From: VRUE01 sp963697805
GTDB lineage: Bacteria > Actinomycetota > Thermoleophilia > Solirubrobacterales > 70-9
DNA: 64,000 bases
Assembly (NCBI GenBank): GCA_963697805.1
Contig: CAVOPB010000003.1
Coordinates: forward strand, 186,001 to 250,000
Direction of reading: 5' to 3'
A program made the translations under genes and the position numbers. Of this stretch, positions 1 to 11,100 are shown piece by piece. The notes below the pieces were generated by a model, which did not search any database, was not told the DNA's origin, and saw only the letters and a program-made list of their open reading frames with translations. The first letter of the stretch is position 1, and each line of letters opens with the position of its first letter.

Positions 1-668
1 CCCTTGAAGATGAAGAAGGCCGAGCGCAGTGGGGTCAGGAACGATGTGCCGCCGGCCCGCTCGAGCATCCGCACCGGCACCTCCTCGACCCGCAGCCCCT
101 GGCGGACAGCGAGCTGCAGCGACTCGATCTCGGCGAAGTCCGGCGAGTAGTTCTCGCTGAACAGCTCCATCACCCGGCGATTCGCCGCTCGCATCCCACT
201 GGTCGTGTCGGTGAACCGCTGTCGGGTCGCGAGGGTGAGGAAGAAGCGGAAGACGCTGGTCCCGATCCGGCGCGAGATCGTCGGCTGGTAGTCGTCGCTC
301 TCGGCCTGGCCCGGGTCGCGGTAGCGGGACCCGATCACGAGGTCGGCGTGGTCCGCCCGCACCTCCTCGAGCAGCCTCGCCACCTCCGGCGGCGGGTGCT
401 GCCCGTCGGCGTCGAGGTGGGCGCAGAAGTCATAGCCCTGGCGCAGCGCGTAGAGGTAGCCGGTCTGCAGCGCCGCCCCCAGGCCCTGGTTGAACGGAAG
501 CGATGCGACCACCGCCCCGGCCGCGCGGGCGGTGTCGGCGGTTGCGTCGATCGAGCCGTCGTCGACGACGAGGACGTCGGCATCGGGAAGCCGCTCCCGG
601 ACGCCGGCGATCACCGCGGCGACCGAGGCCTCCTCGTTCCAGGCGGGTATGAAGACCAGAGTCCGCAT
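1..668 (-). CDS. Family 2 glycosyltransferase, C-terminus cut by window edge
   Basis: The minus-strand frame opens with MRTLVFIPAWNEEASVAAVI, the classic GT-A start (beta strand plus PAWNEE). It continues with VLVVDDGSID near residue 35 and the metal/nucleotide-sugar DxD as HLDADGQH near residue 90. These are the signatures of dolichol-phosphate-mannose-synthase-like GT2 enzymes, which move a sugar from a nucleotide donor to a lipid or polymer acceptor at the cytoplasmic face. About 222 residues are present and no stop is reached before base 1, so the gene is partial. An in-frame ATG seven codons upstream (base 689) is possible, but the conserved fold begins at 668. It diverges from the histidine kinase across ~54 bases. 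The acceptor is not visible from sequence. Confidence 0.88.
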   Translation of the reverse strand, partial: MRTLVFIPAWNEEASVAAVIAGVRERLPDADVLVVDDGSIDATADTARAAGAVVASLPFNQGLGAALQTGYLYALRQGYDFCAHLDADGQHPPPEVARLLEEVRADHADLVIGSRYRDPGQAESDDYQPTISRRIGTSVFRFFLTLATRQRFTDTTSGMRAANRRVMELFSENYSPDFAEIESLQLAVRQGLRVEEVPVRMLERAGGTSFLTPLRSAFFIFK

Positions 669-722
669 CGCTACTGCCGATTCTCCCATGCAGCCCAGGC
701 GGCATTGTGTTAGTAAACCTTC

Positions 723-2024
723 ATGAAGAGAATCGGCATGCGGCTTTGGCTCTCAGGGGCCTTCGCCGCCGTCAGCCTGATCACCGCGGGCGCTATCTAC
801 CTGCTCGGGGATCGGCCGAAGGCGGTGCTCGTCGCGCTCACTCTCGGCGTCCTCGCCGGATTCCTGATCGCGGTCGGGATCACCCACCGAGTCGGGCGCC
901 TCTCGCGGGCCGCCGGCGAGATGGCGGCCGGCTCCTTCGACGTGCCGCTCGAGGCCGGCGGTCGCGACGAGATCGGCCAGCTCGCCCTCTCACTGGAGTC
1001 AATGCGGGCCTCTCTGAAGGAGAGCTTCGGCGTCCTCACCGCTGACCGCAACAAGCTGCAGGCGATCTTCGACGGCCTCACCGACGTCGTCGTCGTCGTC
1101 GATCAGGACGGGCCGCTGCGCTTCTCCAACACCGCCGCGGAAAGCATGATTGACTCGACCGGACTGCTGCCGGAGCCGATGCTGCCGCATATGAACCGGG
1201 CTGTCGAGCACGGCTTCGCGGCCCATCCGGCGCTGCGGATCGGCGACCGCGCCTACGCGATGACCGCCCGCGCCCTGCCCGACGAGCGGGCGGTCCTGAT
1301 CGTCGCCCGCGACCGCACCGAAGAAATGCGCCGTGAGCTCGCCGAAGCGGATTTCATCTCCAACGCGGCGCACGAGTTGCGCAACCCGCTGGCCGGAATC
1401 TCGAGCGCGATCGAGGTGCTTCAGGAGGGGGCGAAGGACGACCCGAAGGCGCTCGACCACTTTCTCGGCCACCTCGCCGAGGACACCGAGCGGATGAACC
1501 GGCTGACGCGCTCGCTGCTGACCCTGGCCCGGGTCGAGTCGGTCGGCCCGGGCGAGGCCGAGATCGTCGACATCACTGCGGCGATTCGCGATGTCGTCGA
1601 GGCGGTCGAGGCGCCCCGCCATGTCGATCTGGTGGTCGAGATCGAGCCGGACCTCGCCGCCGAGGGCGATCCGACCCTGCTGCGCCAGGTGATGGTTGGG
1701 CTGCTGACCAACGCCTTCAAGAACACGCCACCGCCCGGGACCGTTACCGTTCGCGGCCGCCATGATGGGAAGACGGGAGTGGAGCTGGCGGTCATCGACA
1801 CCGGGTCGGGGATTCCAGAGGCCGAGATCGAGCGCGTCTTCGAGCGCTTCTACCGTCGCTCCGAGACCCGCACGCACGAGGGGTTCGGCCTCGGCCTCGC
1901 GATCGCCAGGCGTATGGTCGACGTGATGGGCGGCGAGATCGGCGCCAGCTCGGTCGAGGGCGAGGGCAGCACCTTCTGGGTCCGTCTCCCGATCGCCCAA
2001 CCCAGCCCGACCCCGGTCGCATGA
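723..2024 (+). CDS. Membrane sensor histidine kinase (HAMP-PAS-HisKA-HATPase)
   Basis: This 433-residue kinase has two membrane segments close together (about residues 9-29 and 33-53), so almost no extracellular loop. A HAMP-like segment (54-105) and a PAS-like region (106-200) follow. The phosphoacceptor His is H217 in HELRNPL. The ATPase domain shows the N box (N330, N334), G1 DTGSGI (359-364), the F box ERFYR and G2 GFGLGLAI (387-394). The output partner is the response regulator 10 bases downstream, so the pair is a two-component system. The tiny loop suggests sensing in the membrane or through the cytoplasmic PAS rather than of an extracellular ligand (inference). Confidence 0.93.
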   Translation: MKRIGMRLWLSGAFAAVSLITAGAIYLLGDRPKAVLVALTLGVLAGFLIAVGITHRVGRLSRAAGEMAAGSFDVPLEAGGRDEIGQLALSLESMRASLKESFGVLTADRNKLQAIFDGLTDVVVVVDQDGPLRFSNTAAESMIDSTGLLPEPMLPHMNRAVEHGFAAHPALRIGDRAYAMTARALPDERAVLIVARDRTEEMRRELAEADFISNAAHELRNPLAGISSAIEVLQEGAKDDPKALDHFLGHLAEDTERMNRLTRSLLTLARVESVGPGEAEIVDITAAIRDVVEAVEAPRHVDLVVEIEPDLAAEGDPTLLRQVMVGLLTNAFKNTPPPGTVTVRGRHDGKTGVELAVIDTGSGIPEAEIERVFERFYRRSETRTHEGFGLGLAIARRMVDVMGGEIGASSVEGEGSTFWVRLPIAQPSPTPVA

Positions 2025-2034
2025 GGAGACGACG

Positions 2035-2739
<705 letters not shown>

Positions 2740-3183
2740 GTCTTCATTCCGGATGCCCCGGTTCCGGGCGTACCGGAATGTTTAGAACGTGTTCAGCGGG
2801 GGGTTCAAAGTGAGACGCTGTATTTCGCATTCCTGAGCCATTTGCCGGCTGACCGGGTCAGTGCTCGGCAATCGGTCTCCGGCGTAACATTTGACATTGG
2901 AGTCCTGCTGTGTTCTCATCACGCCCGTCTGTGGGCCTGGCCTTCGCAACGAGGCCGACCCGGAGGCAGGGTCCCAGTCAGGCCTTACGTGAGTCGGCTT
3001 CCGGGCACTTCTCGGAGCCCCGAAGCCGACTCACAGAGGCCGACGGTGCCGGATTTCCCACCGGCAACCGAAATAGGACCGCCGGCGTCGTTTTCCCACG
3101 ACAACGGCAAGAAGCAAGCGGAGATCACCCCGGGTCGGCCAAACCTCACCGGCCGCCCCGGGGGTGACCGCTCTCACGACCGC
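2740..3183. other. Intergenic region between convergent regulator genes, two hairpins
   Basis: No credible gene is seen in these 444 bases; open frames here are antisense continuations. Two structures stand out. One is a 13-bp perfect inverted repeat (2989-3001 with 3022-3034, GTGAGTCGGCTTC and its complement) around a 20-base loop. The other is a long GC hairpin at about 3125-3173, just beyond the stop of the minus-strand TetR gene. Neither has a U-tract. They probably end transcription from the two converging genes, but a regulator site cannot be excluded. Confidence 0.5.
3127..3172 (-). terminator. Putative terminator of the tandem TetR gene
   Basis: A GC-rich imperfect hairpin (CACCCCGGG-TCGGCC ... 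GGCCG-CCCCGGGGGTG) begins 12 bases after the stop codon of the minus-strand regulator. It has one mismatch and short bulges and no T-run, which is common in very GC-rich actinobacteria. Confidence 0.45.
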
Positions 3184-4545
3184 TCAGTCTCTGGGCCCCC
3201 GACCGTCGCCGTTGGCGACCTCGGCCGCCGCCTCGGCGCCGATGAACGGCGACAACGCGATGTAGCTGGCGAGCGGCGCGATCTCTGGCATCGCCTGTGG
3301 CCCCTTGCTGACGATCGCCTGGTAGAAGAGGCCCCAGACCGCGCCGATGACCGCGTCGGCGACGAAGAGCTCGACCTCCGGGTTGATCATGAAGCCGGGT
3401 TTCATCAGGACCCGCACCTGCTCGATCGAACGGTCGCGCTGCGCCAGCGCCTTCGGCCCGGCGGCGGACGTCTCGACCGCGGCGAGGCGGGCGAAGTCCG
3501 GCTCGGTCGCGCTGAAGAAGCAGAGGGCGCCGAAGCCCGCCCGCAGGGCGTTGGGCCAGTCCGGCGAGCGCCGCGCAGCGGGCAGCATCACCGCCATCGC
3601 CTGGGCTGCCGCCGAGTCGAGGGTCGCCAGCAGCGCCGCTTCCTTGTCCTCGAAGTTGGCGTAGAAGGTCGCCTGGGACATCTGCGCCCGGGCGGCGATC
3701 TCGGCGATCGTCACCGCCGGGTAGCCGCGCTCGCCCGCCACCGCCGCGAGGGCGCGGACGATCCGCTCGGGCTGGCTGTAGGCGACGAACGCCGGCGGAT
3801 AGCTCTCGATTTCGCGAGGGTGGCGACCGGTGAGTCGAAGTGGCACCGGCGGTGCCTCGTAGCTGAGTGCCCAATCCATCAGGTGGTCCGCGAGGTCGGG
3901 CAGCTTCGCCTCTTCACCCCGGCGCAGGTGGACCTGCATAATCAACTGCGCTCCGCCCAGCAGCGCCCGAACCATCTCCGGCGGCAGCTCCTCCCGTCCG
4001 CTCATCTCGGCCAGCGTCGCGCCGACTATCGCGCCGAACCTGGTCATCGCGCCTTCGAGCGCCTCGTGCCCTCTCGGCCCGATGTCGTAGATGTGGTTGA
4101 AGCAGAGGTCCGCGGCCGCCGGCTGGAACACAACGGACTCGAACATCTTGCGCAGGGCGCGGCGTGCCCGCTCCTCGAGCGTACCCTCCCCGTCGAGCTC
4201 GGCGCTGGCGATTTCCGTCGCCATCTCGAGCAGGGCGTCGAAGGTTGCCAGGAAGCAATCCTCCTTGTCGCGGAACAGGTCGTAGAAGGAGCTCCGCGAG
4301 ACTCCGGAGAGGTTGAGGAGGTCGCCGACGGTGGTCGCCGCGTATCCCTTGTCGGCGACCGAGGCGACCATCGCGCCGTAGAGCCGCTCGAGCTGGTTGC
4401 GGGCACCCTTCTCCCGTGATGGCTGGGGCCCGGGCCGCAGCATCCTCTCGCGCAGGCGATCCACCTTGCCCCAGGGGGTTCGGTCGGCGTCTCCTCCGTT
4501 CCCGCCGGACATCTGGCTCTCCCTCTCCCCGTGCGCTTCGGACAT
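3184..4545 (-). CDS. Tandem (double) TetR-family transcriptional regulator
   Basis: The 453-residue protein is about twice the usual TetR length and contains two full TetR units. The first helix-turn-helix spans about residues 51-97 (GYAATTVGDLLNLSGVSRSS, then FYDLFRDKEDCFLA). The second spans about 258-305 (GYPAVTIAEIAARAQMSQAT, then FYANFEDKEAALLA). Each is followed by a helical ligand/dimerisation domain. A single chain could therefore act as a pseudo-dimer with two different half-site specificities (inference). A second in-frame Met 11 residues in is an alternative start. It is transcribed away from the exported-protein cluster, with ~187 bases between its start and the cluster promoter, so it could act on that promoter. 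Ligand unknown. Confidence 0.9.
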   Translation of the reverse strand: MSEAHGERESQMSGGNGGDADRTPWGKVDRLRERMLRPGPQPSREKGARNQLERLYGAMVASVADKGYAATTVGDLLNLSGVSRSSFYDLFRDKEDCFLATFDALLEMATEIASAELDGEGTLEERARRALRKMFESVVFQPAAADLCFNHIYDIGPRGHEALEGAMTRFGAIVGATLAEMSGREELPPEMVRALLGGAQLIMQVHLRRGEEAKLPDLADHLMDWALSYEAPPVPLRLTGRHPREIESYPPAFVAYSQPERIVRALAAVAGERGYPAVTIAEIAARAQMSQATFYANFEDKEAALLATLDSAAAQAMAVMLPAARRSPDWPNALRAGFGALCFFSATEPDFARLAAVETSAAGPKALAQRDRSIEQVRVLMKPGFMINPEVELFVADAVIGAVWGLFYQAIVSKGPQAMPEIAPLASYIALSPFIGAEAAAEVANGDGRGPRD

Positions 4546-4732
4546 CGTGCGGCAGTCTCTCGCCGGGGGGGCGCAATGTCAATCGCCGCCGACCGAAACC
4601 CGTATCCCCAGTACCGAATATTCAGACAAAGGTACCTCCGTGTCCAACCTTTACATCTCCTAAAACTTCCGGATTTACAGCGGAATCTCGGATTCGAGCC
4701 AGCCGGGGACTCAGCCGTTCCGGTACCGCTTC

Positions 4733-4761
4733 TTGACAGACGAGTCCGAATCTGTTCTTAT
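4733..4761 (+). promoter_or_regulatory. Sigma70-type promoter of unit A
   Basis: TTGACA at 4733-4738, a 17-base spacer and TCTTAT at 4756-4761. The bases before the -10 (ATCTGT) match those at the unit B promoter (ATCTGG). Such a good -35/-10 pair is rare in this GC-rich window, and it lies in the only long gap upstream of the first cluster gene. Confidence 0.7.
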
Positions 4762-4941
4762 CCCGGCCGTCTGTGAACCGCGGTGTTTTTCACCGAGCGG
4801 AACGGATACAGGGGGCCGTCAAGGGTGGCGGCAACAGGACAGGAAAGGGATTGGAGCCGACCGGCTCTACGCAGGAGGCCTTCGATGGGTCTCCAGGGGG
4901 AGCGGTCGGGGACATCAGGGACCGACATGAGGGGAGAGCGA
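4762..4941 (+). promoter_or_regulatory. 180-base 5' leader of unit A
   Basis: The untranslated leader begins with a hairpin at 4778-4800 (CCGC-GGTG, TTTTT loop, CACC-GA-GCGG). A GAGCC/GGCTC hairpin lies near 4855. It ends in a GGGGAGAG ribosome site (4931-4938) before the GTG at 4942. Unit B has a leader of similar plan with a T-rich-loop hairpin at its start. I do not recognise a known riboswitch. Confidence 0.4.
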
Positions 4942-7900
4942 GTGATAGGCGCGGGATCGCGGTTCGCGGGATCGACTCAACCTGCCGGCGTTCGTGGCCG
5001 GCACATGGCGAGCGGTTTCACCGGCGATCTCGTCCTCGACCCGTCCTCGGATGGGAGTGGTGCGTCCGCGTGGGCGAGGGCGCTGGGACTGACACTGCTT
5101 CTCGCCGCGCTGGCATCGCTCCTGATCGCCTCCTCCGCCGGAGCCGCGACGATCCACCAGTTCGAAGCCGGCTTCAAACTCACGGCCGAAGGCGAATCTC
5201 GGCCGGGCGCGATAGCGGTCGACGAAGAAGCCGAACGGCTCTACGTCATCAATGCCGGCGGCCAGGGCTCCTTCCAGAGGTTCGACCTCGCCGGGAACCC
5301 GATCAACTGGCCGGGGGTCCCCGGCCCCAACGAGTTCCAGACCGTTCACTTCGAAGGAAGCTGGGTCGTCGGTGACACCTTCACCCTCACCTGCCCCAAT
5401 GCCGAAACCACCGCCTCAATCGCATGGAACAACGAACCCCCGGAACTTCAGAGCAACATCAAGTCGGCGCTTGAAACAAAATGCGGCGGCACCTTCTCCG
5501 TCGTCAGCGGCCCCTTCAACCCGGTCGTCGAATTCAATGGGACCTTCGCCGAAACGAACGTCCCGAAAATGACCTGCACCAAAGTGGCCGGCTCGGGCAG
5601 CTGCGAAATCCAAAACGAGCGGAACGGCGCTTCCGGGACCAACGGACTCCCCGTGAACTGCAATGGGGGAGGATTCTCCTGCAGCCAGATCGCGGTCGAC
5701 AATTCCGGTGGGCCCAACCAGGGGACGATCTACGTCGGCTCCAGCAACCAGGGTGGACGCGTCCAGGTGTTTCTGCCGGACGGAACCAACGTCGGCCCGA
5801 TCACCAACGTCCCAGGGGATCCGATCTACGGCAACGAGGCGCCCTGCGGCGTCGCCGTCGACGACGAAGGCAACCTCTACGTCACCCACGCGGAAGGCCA
5901 GATCGCATTCACATTTGTCGACCGCTACGCGCCGCTCGAATGGGCGACCCACCATCAGCAGACCGTGCCGGCGACCGGGACGATCCGTCCGCTCGACTTC
6001 AACAGCCCGTGCCGGACGGCGGTCGATTCGACCAAGTCGCTGGTGATCAAGTCCGGCTCGGAATTGTCAAGCACGGGCACGCTCCACAGGTTCGCGCCGA
6101 ACTCCTTCGGGCCGCCCGTAGAACCGTTCACACCGGGCACCAGCACCTCGATCGTCACCGGCGCCCGCGCGCCGGCGGTCGACAGCTCCACCGATGATGT
6201 GTACGTAGCCCTCAGCGGCAAAGTGGCGCGCTTCGACTCTTCGGACTCCCTGACCGAGGAATTCGGGAGCGGAGAACTCAACAACGAACTCGGTGGCCTC
6301 GGGGTCGATGCCCAGACCGGAAAGGTCTACGTATCCGACGGCATCTTCGGCGGGCCACATGAAGTCAAGATCTACAAACCGATCATCGTCCCCGACGCGA
6401 TAACCCAGGACGCGACCGGGGTCCTGCATTCCGAAGCGGTGCTCCACGGGCATGTCGATCCCGTCGGCGCCGGAGAAATCACCGGTTGCGAATTCCAGTA
6501 CGTCAAAGACAGCCTCTTCAACTCGACCAAATTCGCGAGCGCGACATCGGTGCCGTGTGAACCGGCAGCGCCGTTCGCGTCCCCGGCCGATGTCAGCGCC
6601 GACCTGAGTGGCCTGACCGTCGAGGAAGGCTTCCATTACCGGCTTCGTGCGACGAATGCGAACGGCACGGCGAACGGGTCCGCCAAGGCCTTCATGACGC
6701 GGGCGGTGTTGGACATCACGACGGGGACGGCGACGAACGTCGCACCCCGGAGCGTCACCCTGAACGGGTCGTTCACCGGCGAGGGGGCATCGACCGAATA
6801 CTTCTACGAATGGGGCACGAACCAGGGCTACGGCAACTCGACCTCACCGCTGACGTTGCCCTCCCCCTCGGGAGCCACCCAGGCGCCCCAGGCGCTGGCG
6901 GGGCTCGAACTCGAGACGCTCTACCACTACCGGGTCGTCGCGGTCAACTCCTTCGGCACCAGCAAAGGCTCGGACATGACGTTCACCACCCACCCCGCCG
7001 TGACCGGGCTGCAGACGAAGCCGGCCACGTCCGTCGACCAGGACAGCATCACGTTGAACGCCGAATTTCAGGGCGACAGCCTCGACACGAAGTACTACTT
7101 CGAATACGGGTTGACGACCGAATATGAAAGCGAAACGCCCGAAGAAGATGCCGGCGTCACCAGCGGCGTCACCCCGCTGTCGGTCGAAATCGACCAGTTC
7201 AACGGCTTCCTCACCTATCACTACCGGGTCGTCGCGATCAACAGCTTTGGCAAATCGGTCGGCCAGGACCTCAGCGTCAAGGCGCCGGACCCGCCCAAAC
7301 CGGCGATCGAAAACACGGAGTCGGTCTCGGTCACGCCGACGACCGCGAACATCTCGATCGACCTCAACCCCAACCACTGGCAGACGATCTATCTCTTCGA
7401 GTGGGGGGAAACGCACAGCTTCGGGACAGCGACCGCGTTCAGCCAGCCGATCGGCGGTTCGGATAACGAGCCGATTCCGGTCGACCAGGAAATTACCGGC
7501 CTGACCCCGGGGACCATCTACTTCCTGCGAGCGGTTGCCGCCAACATCGCGGGCACGACCGAGGGCGAAGAGATCACGTTCATCACTCCGGACGTGCCGC
7601 GTGTCGACTCGACCCTCTCCGAATCCGTGACCAAGACCACGGCGCATCTCGGCGGGCTGGTCGCGGGCGTGGCAAGCCCGACGAATGTCAGCTTCCAGTA
7701 CGGGACGTCGACCGCCTATGGCCAGAGCACGTCCCAGGTTCCGATCGGAGAGGATCTGATCTCGCACAAAGTCGACGCCGACGTCAGCAACCTGACGGCC
7801 GGAACCACCTATCACTTCCGGATTGCCGCGACCAACGCGATCGGGACCACCTATGGGCCCGATCAGACGTTCACGACCGTGGCGGAACCGCCCAACCAGA

Positions 7901-8106
7901 AGTCGACGGCGGATTGCGACAAGTTGAGCCGCCAGGCAAAGAAGCAGGAAGAAAAGGCGAAACGGCTCCGCGGCCAGGCGAAGGATGCCAATGGCAAGCG
8001 GGCAAAGTCCCTGCGCAACCAGGCCAAGAGCGCCTCGAAGCAGGCCAAGAAGCTGAGCAAGGAAGCGAACGCATGTAGAAGCACGAGCGGGGGGAGCGGC
8101 AAGTGA
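4942..8106 (+). CDS. A1: exported NHL-propeller protein with five FN3-like repeats
   Basis: Domain order in 1054 residues: a long N-terminal region of about 45 residues, a hydrophobic signal segment (about 46-68, ending SSAGAA), an NHL-like propeller (about 70-480, repeats of 'gvAVDdeGNlYVt'), five FN3-like repeats (about 483-985, each with YfEYG and YHYRVVAxNsfGT), then a Lys-rich helix between two Cys (990-1054) ending SGGSGK. An insert near residues 130-205 (GDTFTLT ... NVPKMTCTK) resembles a short module common in bacterial surface proteins. The GTG start is chosen because GGGGAGAG precedes it and because B2 begins with the same encoded motif (SRFAGST-PAGVR). No catalytic residues are seen; a structural or adhesive surface role is inferred. 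Its stop overlaps the A2 start (GTGA). Confidence 0.85.
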   Translation: MIGAGSRFAGSTQPAGVRGRHMASGFTGDLVLDPSSDGSGASAWARALGLTLLLAALASLLIASSAGAATIHQFEAGFKLTAEGESRPGAIAVDEEAERLYVINAGGQGSFQRFDLAGNPINWPGVPGPNEFQTVHFEGSWVVGDTFTLTCPNAETTASIAWNNEPPELQSNIKSALETKCGGTFSVVSGPFNPVVEFNGTFAETNVPKMTCTKVAGSGSCEIQNERNGASGTNGLPVNCNGGGFSCSQIAVDNSGGPNQGTIYVGSSNQGGRVQVFLPDGTNVGPITNVPGDPIYGNEAPCGVAVDDEGNLYVTHAEGQIAFTFVDRYAPLEWATHHQQTVPATGTIRPLDFNSPCRTAVDSTKSLVIKSGSELSSTGTLHRFAPNSFGPPVEPFTPGTSTSIVTGARAPAVDSSTDDVYVALSGKVARFDSSDSLTEEFGSGELNNELGGLGVDAQTGKVYVSDGIFGGPHEVKIYKPIIVPDAITQDATGVLHSEAVLHGHVDPVGAGEITGCEFQYVKDSLFNSTKFASATSVPCEPAAPFASPADVSADLSGLTVEEGFHYRLRATNANGTANGSAKAFMTRAVLDITTGTATNVAPRSVTLNGSFTGEGASTEYFYEWGTNQGYGNSTSPLTLPSPSGATQAPQALAGLELETLYHYRVVAVNSFGTSKGSDMTFTTHPAVTGLQTKPATSVDQDSITLNAEFQGDSLDTKYYFEYGLTTEYESETPEEDAGVTSGVTPLSVEIDQFNGFLTYHYRVVAINSFGKSVGQDLSVKAPDPPKPAIENTESVSVTPTTANISIDLNPNHWQTIYLFEWGETHSFGTATAFSQPIGGSDNEPIPVDQEITGLTPGTIYFLRAVAANIAGTTEGEEITFITPDVPRVDSTLSESVTKTTAHLGGLVAGVASPTNVSFQYGTSTAYGQSTSQVPIGEDLISHKVDADVSNLTAGTTYHFRIAATNAIGTTYGPDQTFTTVAEPPNQKSTADCDKLSRQAKKQEEKAKRLRGQAKDANGKRAKSLRNQAKSASKQAKKLSKEANACRSTSGGSGK

Positions 8107-11100
8107 TTCAGAGTCAGGAAGCGACGATGGCGGCACCGACCGGTGGACGCTCGGCGAAGAACGCGCTCCGCGTGCTCCTTGCCCTCGCCATCGCGGTCGT
8201 CGCATCCCTCGCCATCACCAGTCCAGCGTTCGCGGTCTACGACCACACCGAACTGCAGGCGAAATTCGCCTCGGGCTGCGGCGAAGCCCCGAATCCCGAA
8301 ATCGAAGACATCGCTGTCGATGAAAGCCACCAGTGGATCTACGTCTACTGCCGCATAGGCGAACCGCCCTTCGGCAAGATCTACCGGCTCAATTACAGCG
8401 GCGCCCCCGCCACCTTCAGCGCGGTCAAGCCGTACATCTCCAGCAATCAGCTGATCGGGAACCCGGGCGCCGGGAATGGCACCTTCATCGCCGGCTTCGC
8501 CGGCGGCCACATCGCGATCGACAACTCGGGCGGGCCGAAGGACGGCCTGATCTACATCATCGCGGCCGGATCCGGTGTCTCCGGCGGAAGCGAAAACATC
8601 CAGATCTTCGATCCGAGCGGCGAATACCTCGGCCCGATCGTCGTCCCGGCAAACGGGTTCGGGGCCGGCTCGAAGGACGTCGAGGTCGGCGCCGACGGTT
8701 CGATCTACTTCCTGACGGAAAGCTGGCTCTCGAAATACAACGCCAGCTACAACGAAGTGGCCCGCATGTACACGACGGGCGCGGCCACCTTCAGCGAGGG
8801 CAACCGCATTGCCGTAGACGGCAACGGCGCCGTCTGGACCGTTGTCAACGGACCTCAGAAGTTCGAGCCGGATCAGCTCTTCACGAACTACCCGCCATCC
8901 TTCGGTGTCGAACGGGAAGCCTTCACCGGCAAACCCTCGCCGTTCGCTCCGTATCCGCTCCTCAGCGGGGAATTCAACGGTGGCGTTCACCTCGCGGTCG
9001 ATCCGAGCGGCCGCAATGACCTCTATGTGAATCGGGGTAACAAAATCGAAGCCTTCACCGAAGGTAACGCCTCCGATCCCTCGCACGCCGCCGCGCCGTC
9101 ATTCGGGGTCGGCAACGTCGCCAGTCCCGGCATCGTGGTGACGAAGAGTCATCTCGTCTTCAGCTCGGCCCCGAGCGTGCAAATCGCCAAGTTCGGCCCG
9201 GGTCAGATCCTGCCTGACATCCATACCCACCAGGTCGACGTCGACCACATCGGCCATACCTCGGCCGAACTCACCGGTGATGTCGGCCTCGACGGCGGGA
9301 CGCCCGTCACGAGCTGCGAACTGCAGGTCGGCAAAACGACCGGCTACGCGAGCCCTCCGGTGCCCTGCACGCCGAGCTCCTTCGGGACCGACAGCACGGT
9401 CGAAGCGGTACCCACCGGTCTTGAAACCGGCGCTCTCTACCACTACAGGTTCAAAGCGACCAACGAAAAAGGCACCAACTTCGGGGCTGATCGCACCTTC
9501 GTGCCGGCATTCGTGCTGAAAGTGAAGACGCTGCCGCCGACGCCGGTCGCCGAACACGAAGTCACCCTGCGCGGCTCGCTCGACCCCGACGGCAAAGCGA
9601 CGGAATACTACTTCGAGTACGGCGTAAACACGAACTACGGCCAGCAAACCGCCACCCAGAGCGCCGGCTCGGGGGTTGGCGTGATCAACCTGAACTCTGT
9701 GATCCAGAGCCTTCCGTCGGGTCAGAATTTCCACTACCGGATCGTCGCCACCACCGAAGGCCACACGACGCTCGGCAAGGATCAGGCTTTCAGCACCGCC
9801 TCACCCCCTGACATCACCGGGGTTAGGGCCACCGACCTGACCGAAACGGCGGCGACCCTCCACGCGACGATCAACCCGGTCGGCTACCCGACGACCTATC
9901 GCTTCGAATACGGGACCAGCACCGACTACGGAAGTTCGATCCCCGTCCCTGACGAGGACATCGGGTCCGGCACCGACCCGGTCCAGGTCGAACAGCGGAT
10001 CACCGGCCTCGTTCCCGGCGCTACCTACCATTTCCGCGTCGTCGCCACAAATGACCCCTGGGGCACCGCGGTCAGCACCGACACCACCTTCGACTTCGCG
10101 CCGCCCGCCTGTCCGAACGACCACGTGCGGCAGGAGACCGCATCGTCGTACCTGCCGGACTGCCGCGCATACGAGCTCGTCTCCCCGGGGGCGGCCGGCG
10201 CCGTGCAGCTCTTCCCCGGGCAGGAGGCATGGGACATGTTCGAACAGAACCAGGATCCCCTTGCCGAGACGGGGATGTGGAACCTCAACAACGGGTTGGC
10301 ATCGGGTCCCGCGCGCTTCATGTTCTACGGGATCCTCGGCACGGTGAACGGCCTTGCCGCTCCGAACCTTCTGTCCACCGACAGCTACCTGGCGACCCGC
10401 ACGAACAGCGGCTGGGTCACCACTCTGCCGGGGCTGGACGACCACTTCGGGACCCCGTCGGGCAAGGAGTGCTCGGACTCGATGAGCCGCTGCCTGGAGT
10501 ACAACACCGACCCCTTCGCTGAAGAAGGAATGGAATCGGAGGCCTACCTCTACACGGCCGAGGGCAAATTCGTCGAACGGCTGCCCTCGATCTCGAACAT
10601 CATCCCGGGCGCAAACGAATACAAAGGCTTCCGGAGGGCCTCGGGAGACTTCACGAACTACGCCTTCTCCTCCAACGAAGCGAAAGCCATCTTCGGCGAA
10701 GAATACCCCGGGATCGCCTTCACCCTCGACGGCCAGACGACCGGCGCCGGGTCGGCATACGACAACGACATCGAGCACCGCTCGGTGACGTTGATCTCGC
10801 GCCTCCCGGGCGGCGGAATGATCCCGCAGATGGGGACCAACACCCGGCCGATCCAGTTCCCGGGGATCTCGACCGACGGCAGCCACATCCTGATGCTGAC
10901 GGAGGGCGGAGCCCTGCCAGGGCCCCCGTACCACCTCTACATGACCGTCAACGACGCGCTCCACTATGACGTTTCGAAGGGCACCGCCAACGAATTCGTC
11001 GGCATGACGAGGGACGGCTCGAGTGTGACCTTCACCAGCGAAGAAGAGCTGACCGGGAACGACACGGACAACAGCATCGACCTCTATAGGTGGCACGAGG

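Noticed and set aside
2842..4419. 525-codon plus-strand frame
   Set aside because: Antisense to the tandem TetR gene, which has two clear helix-turn-helix domains.
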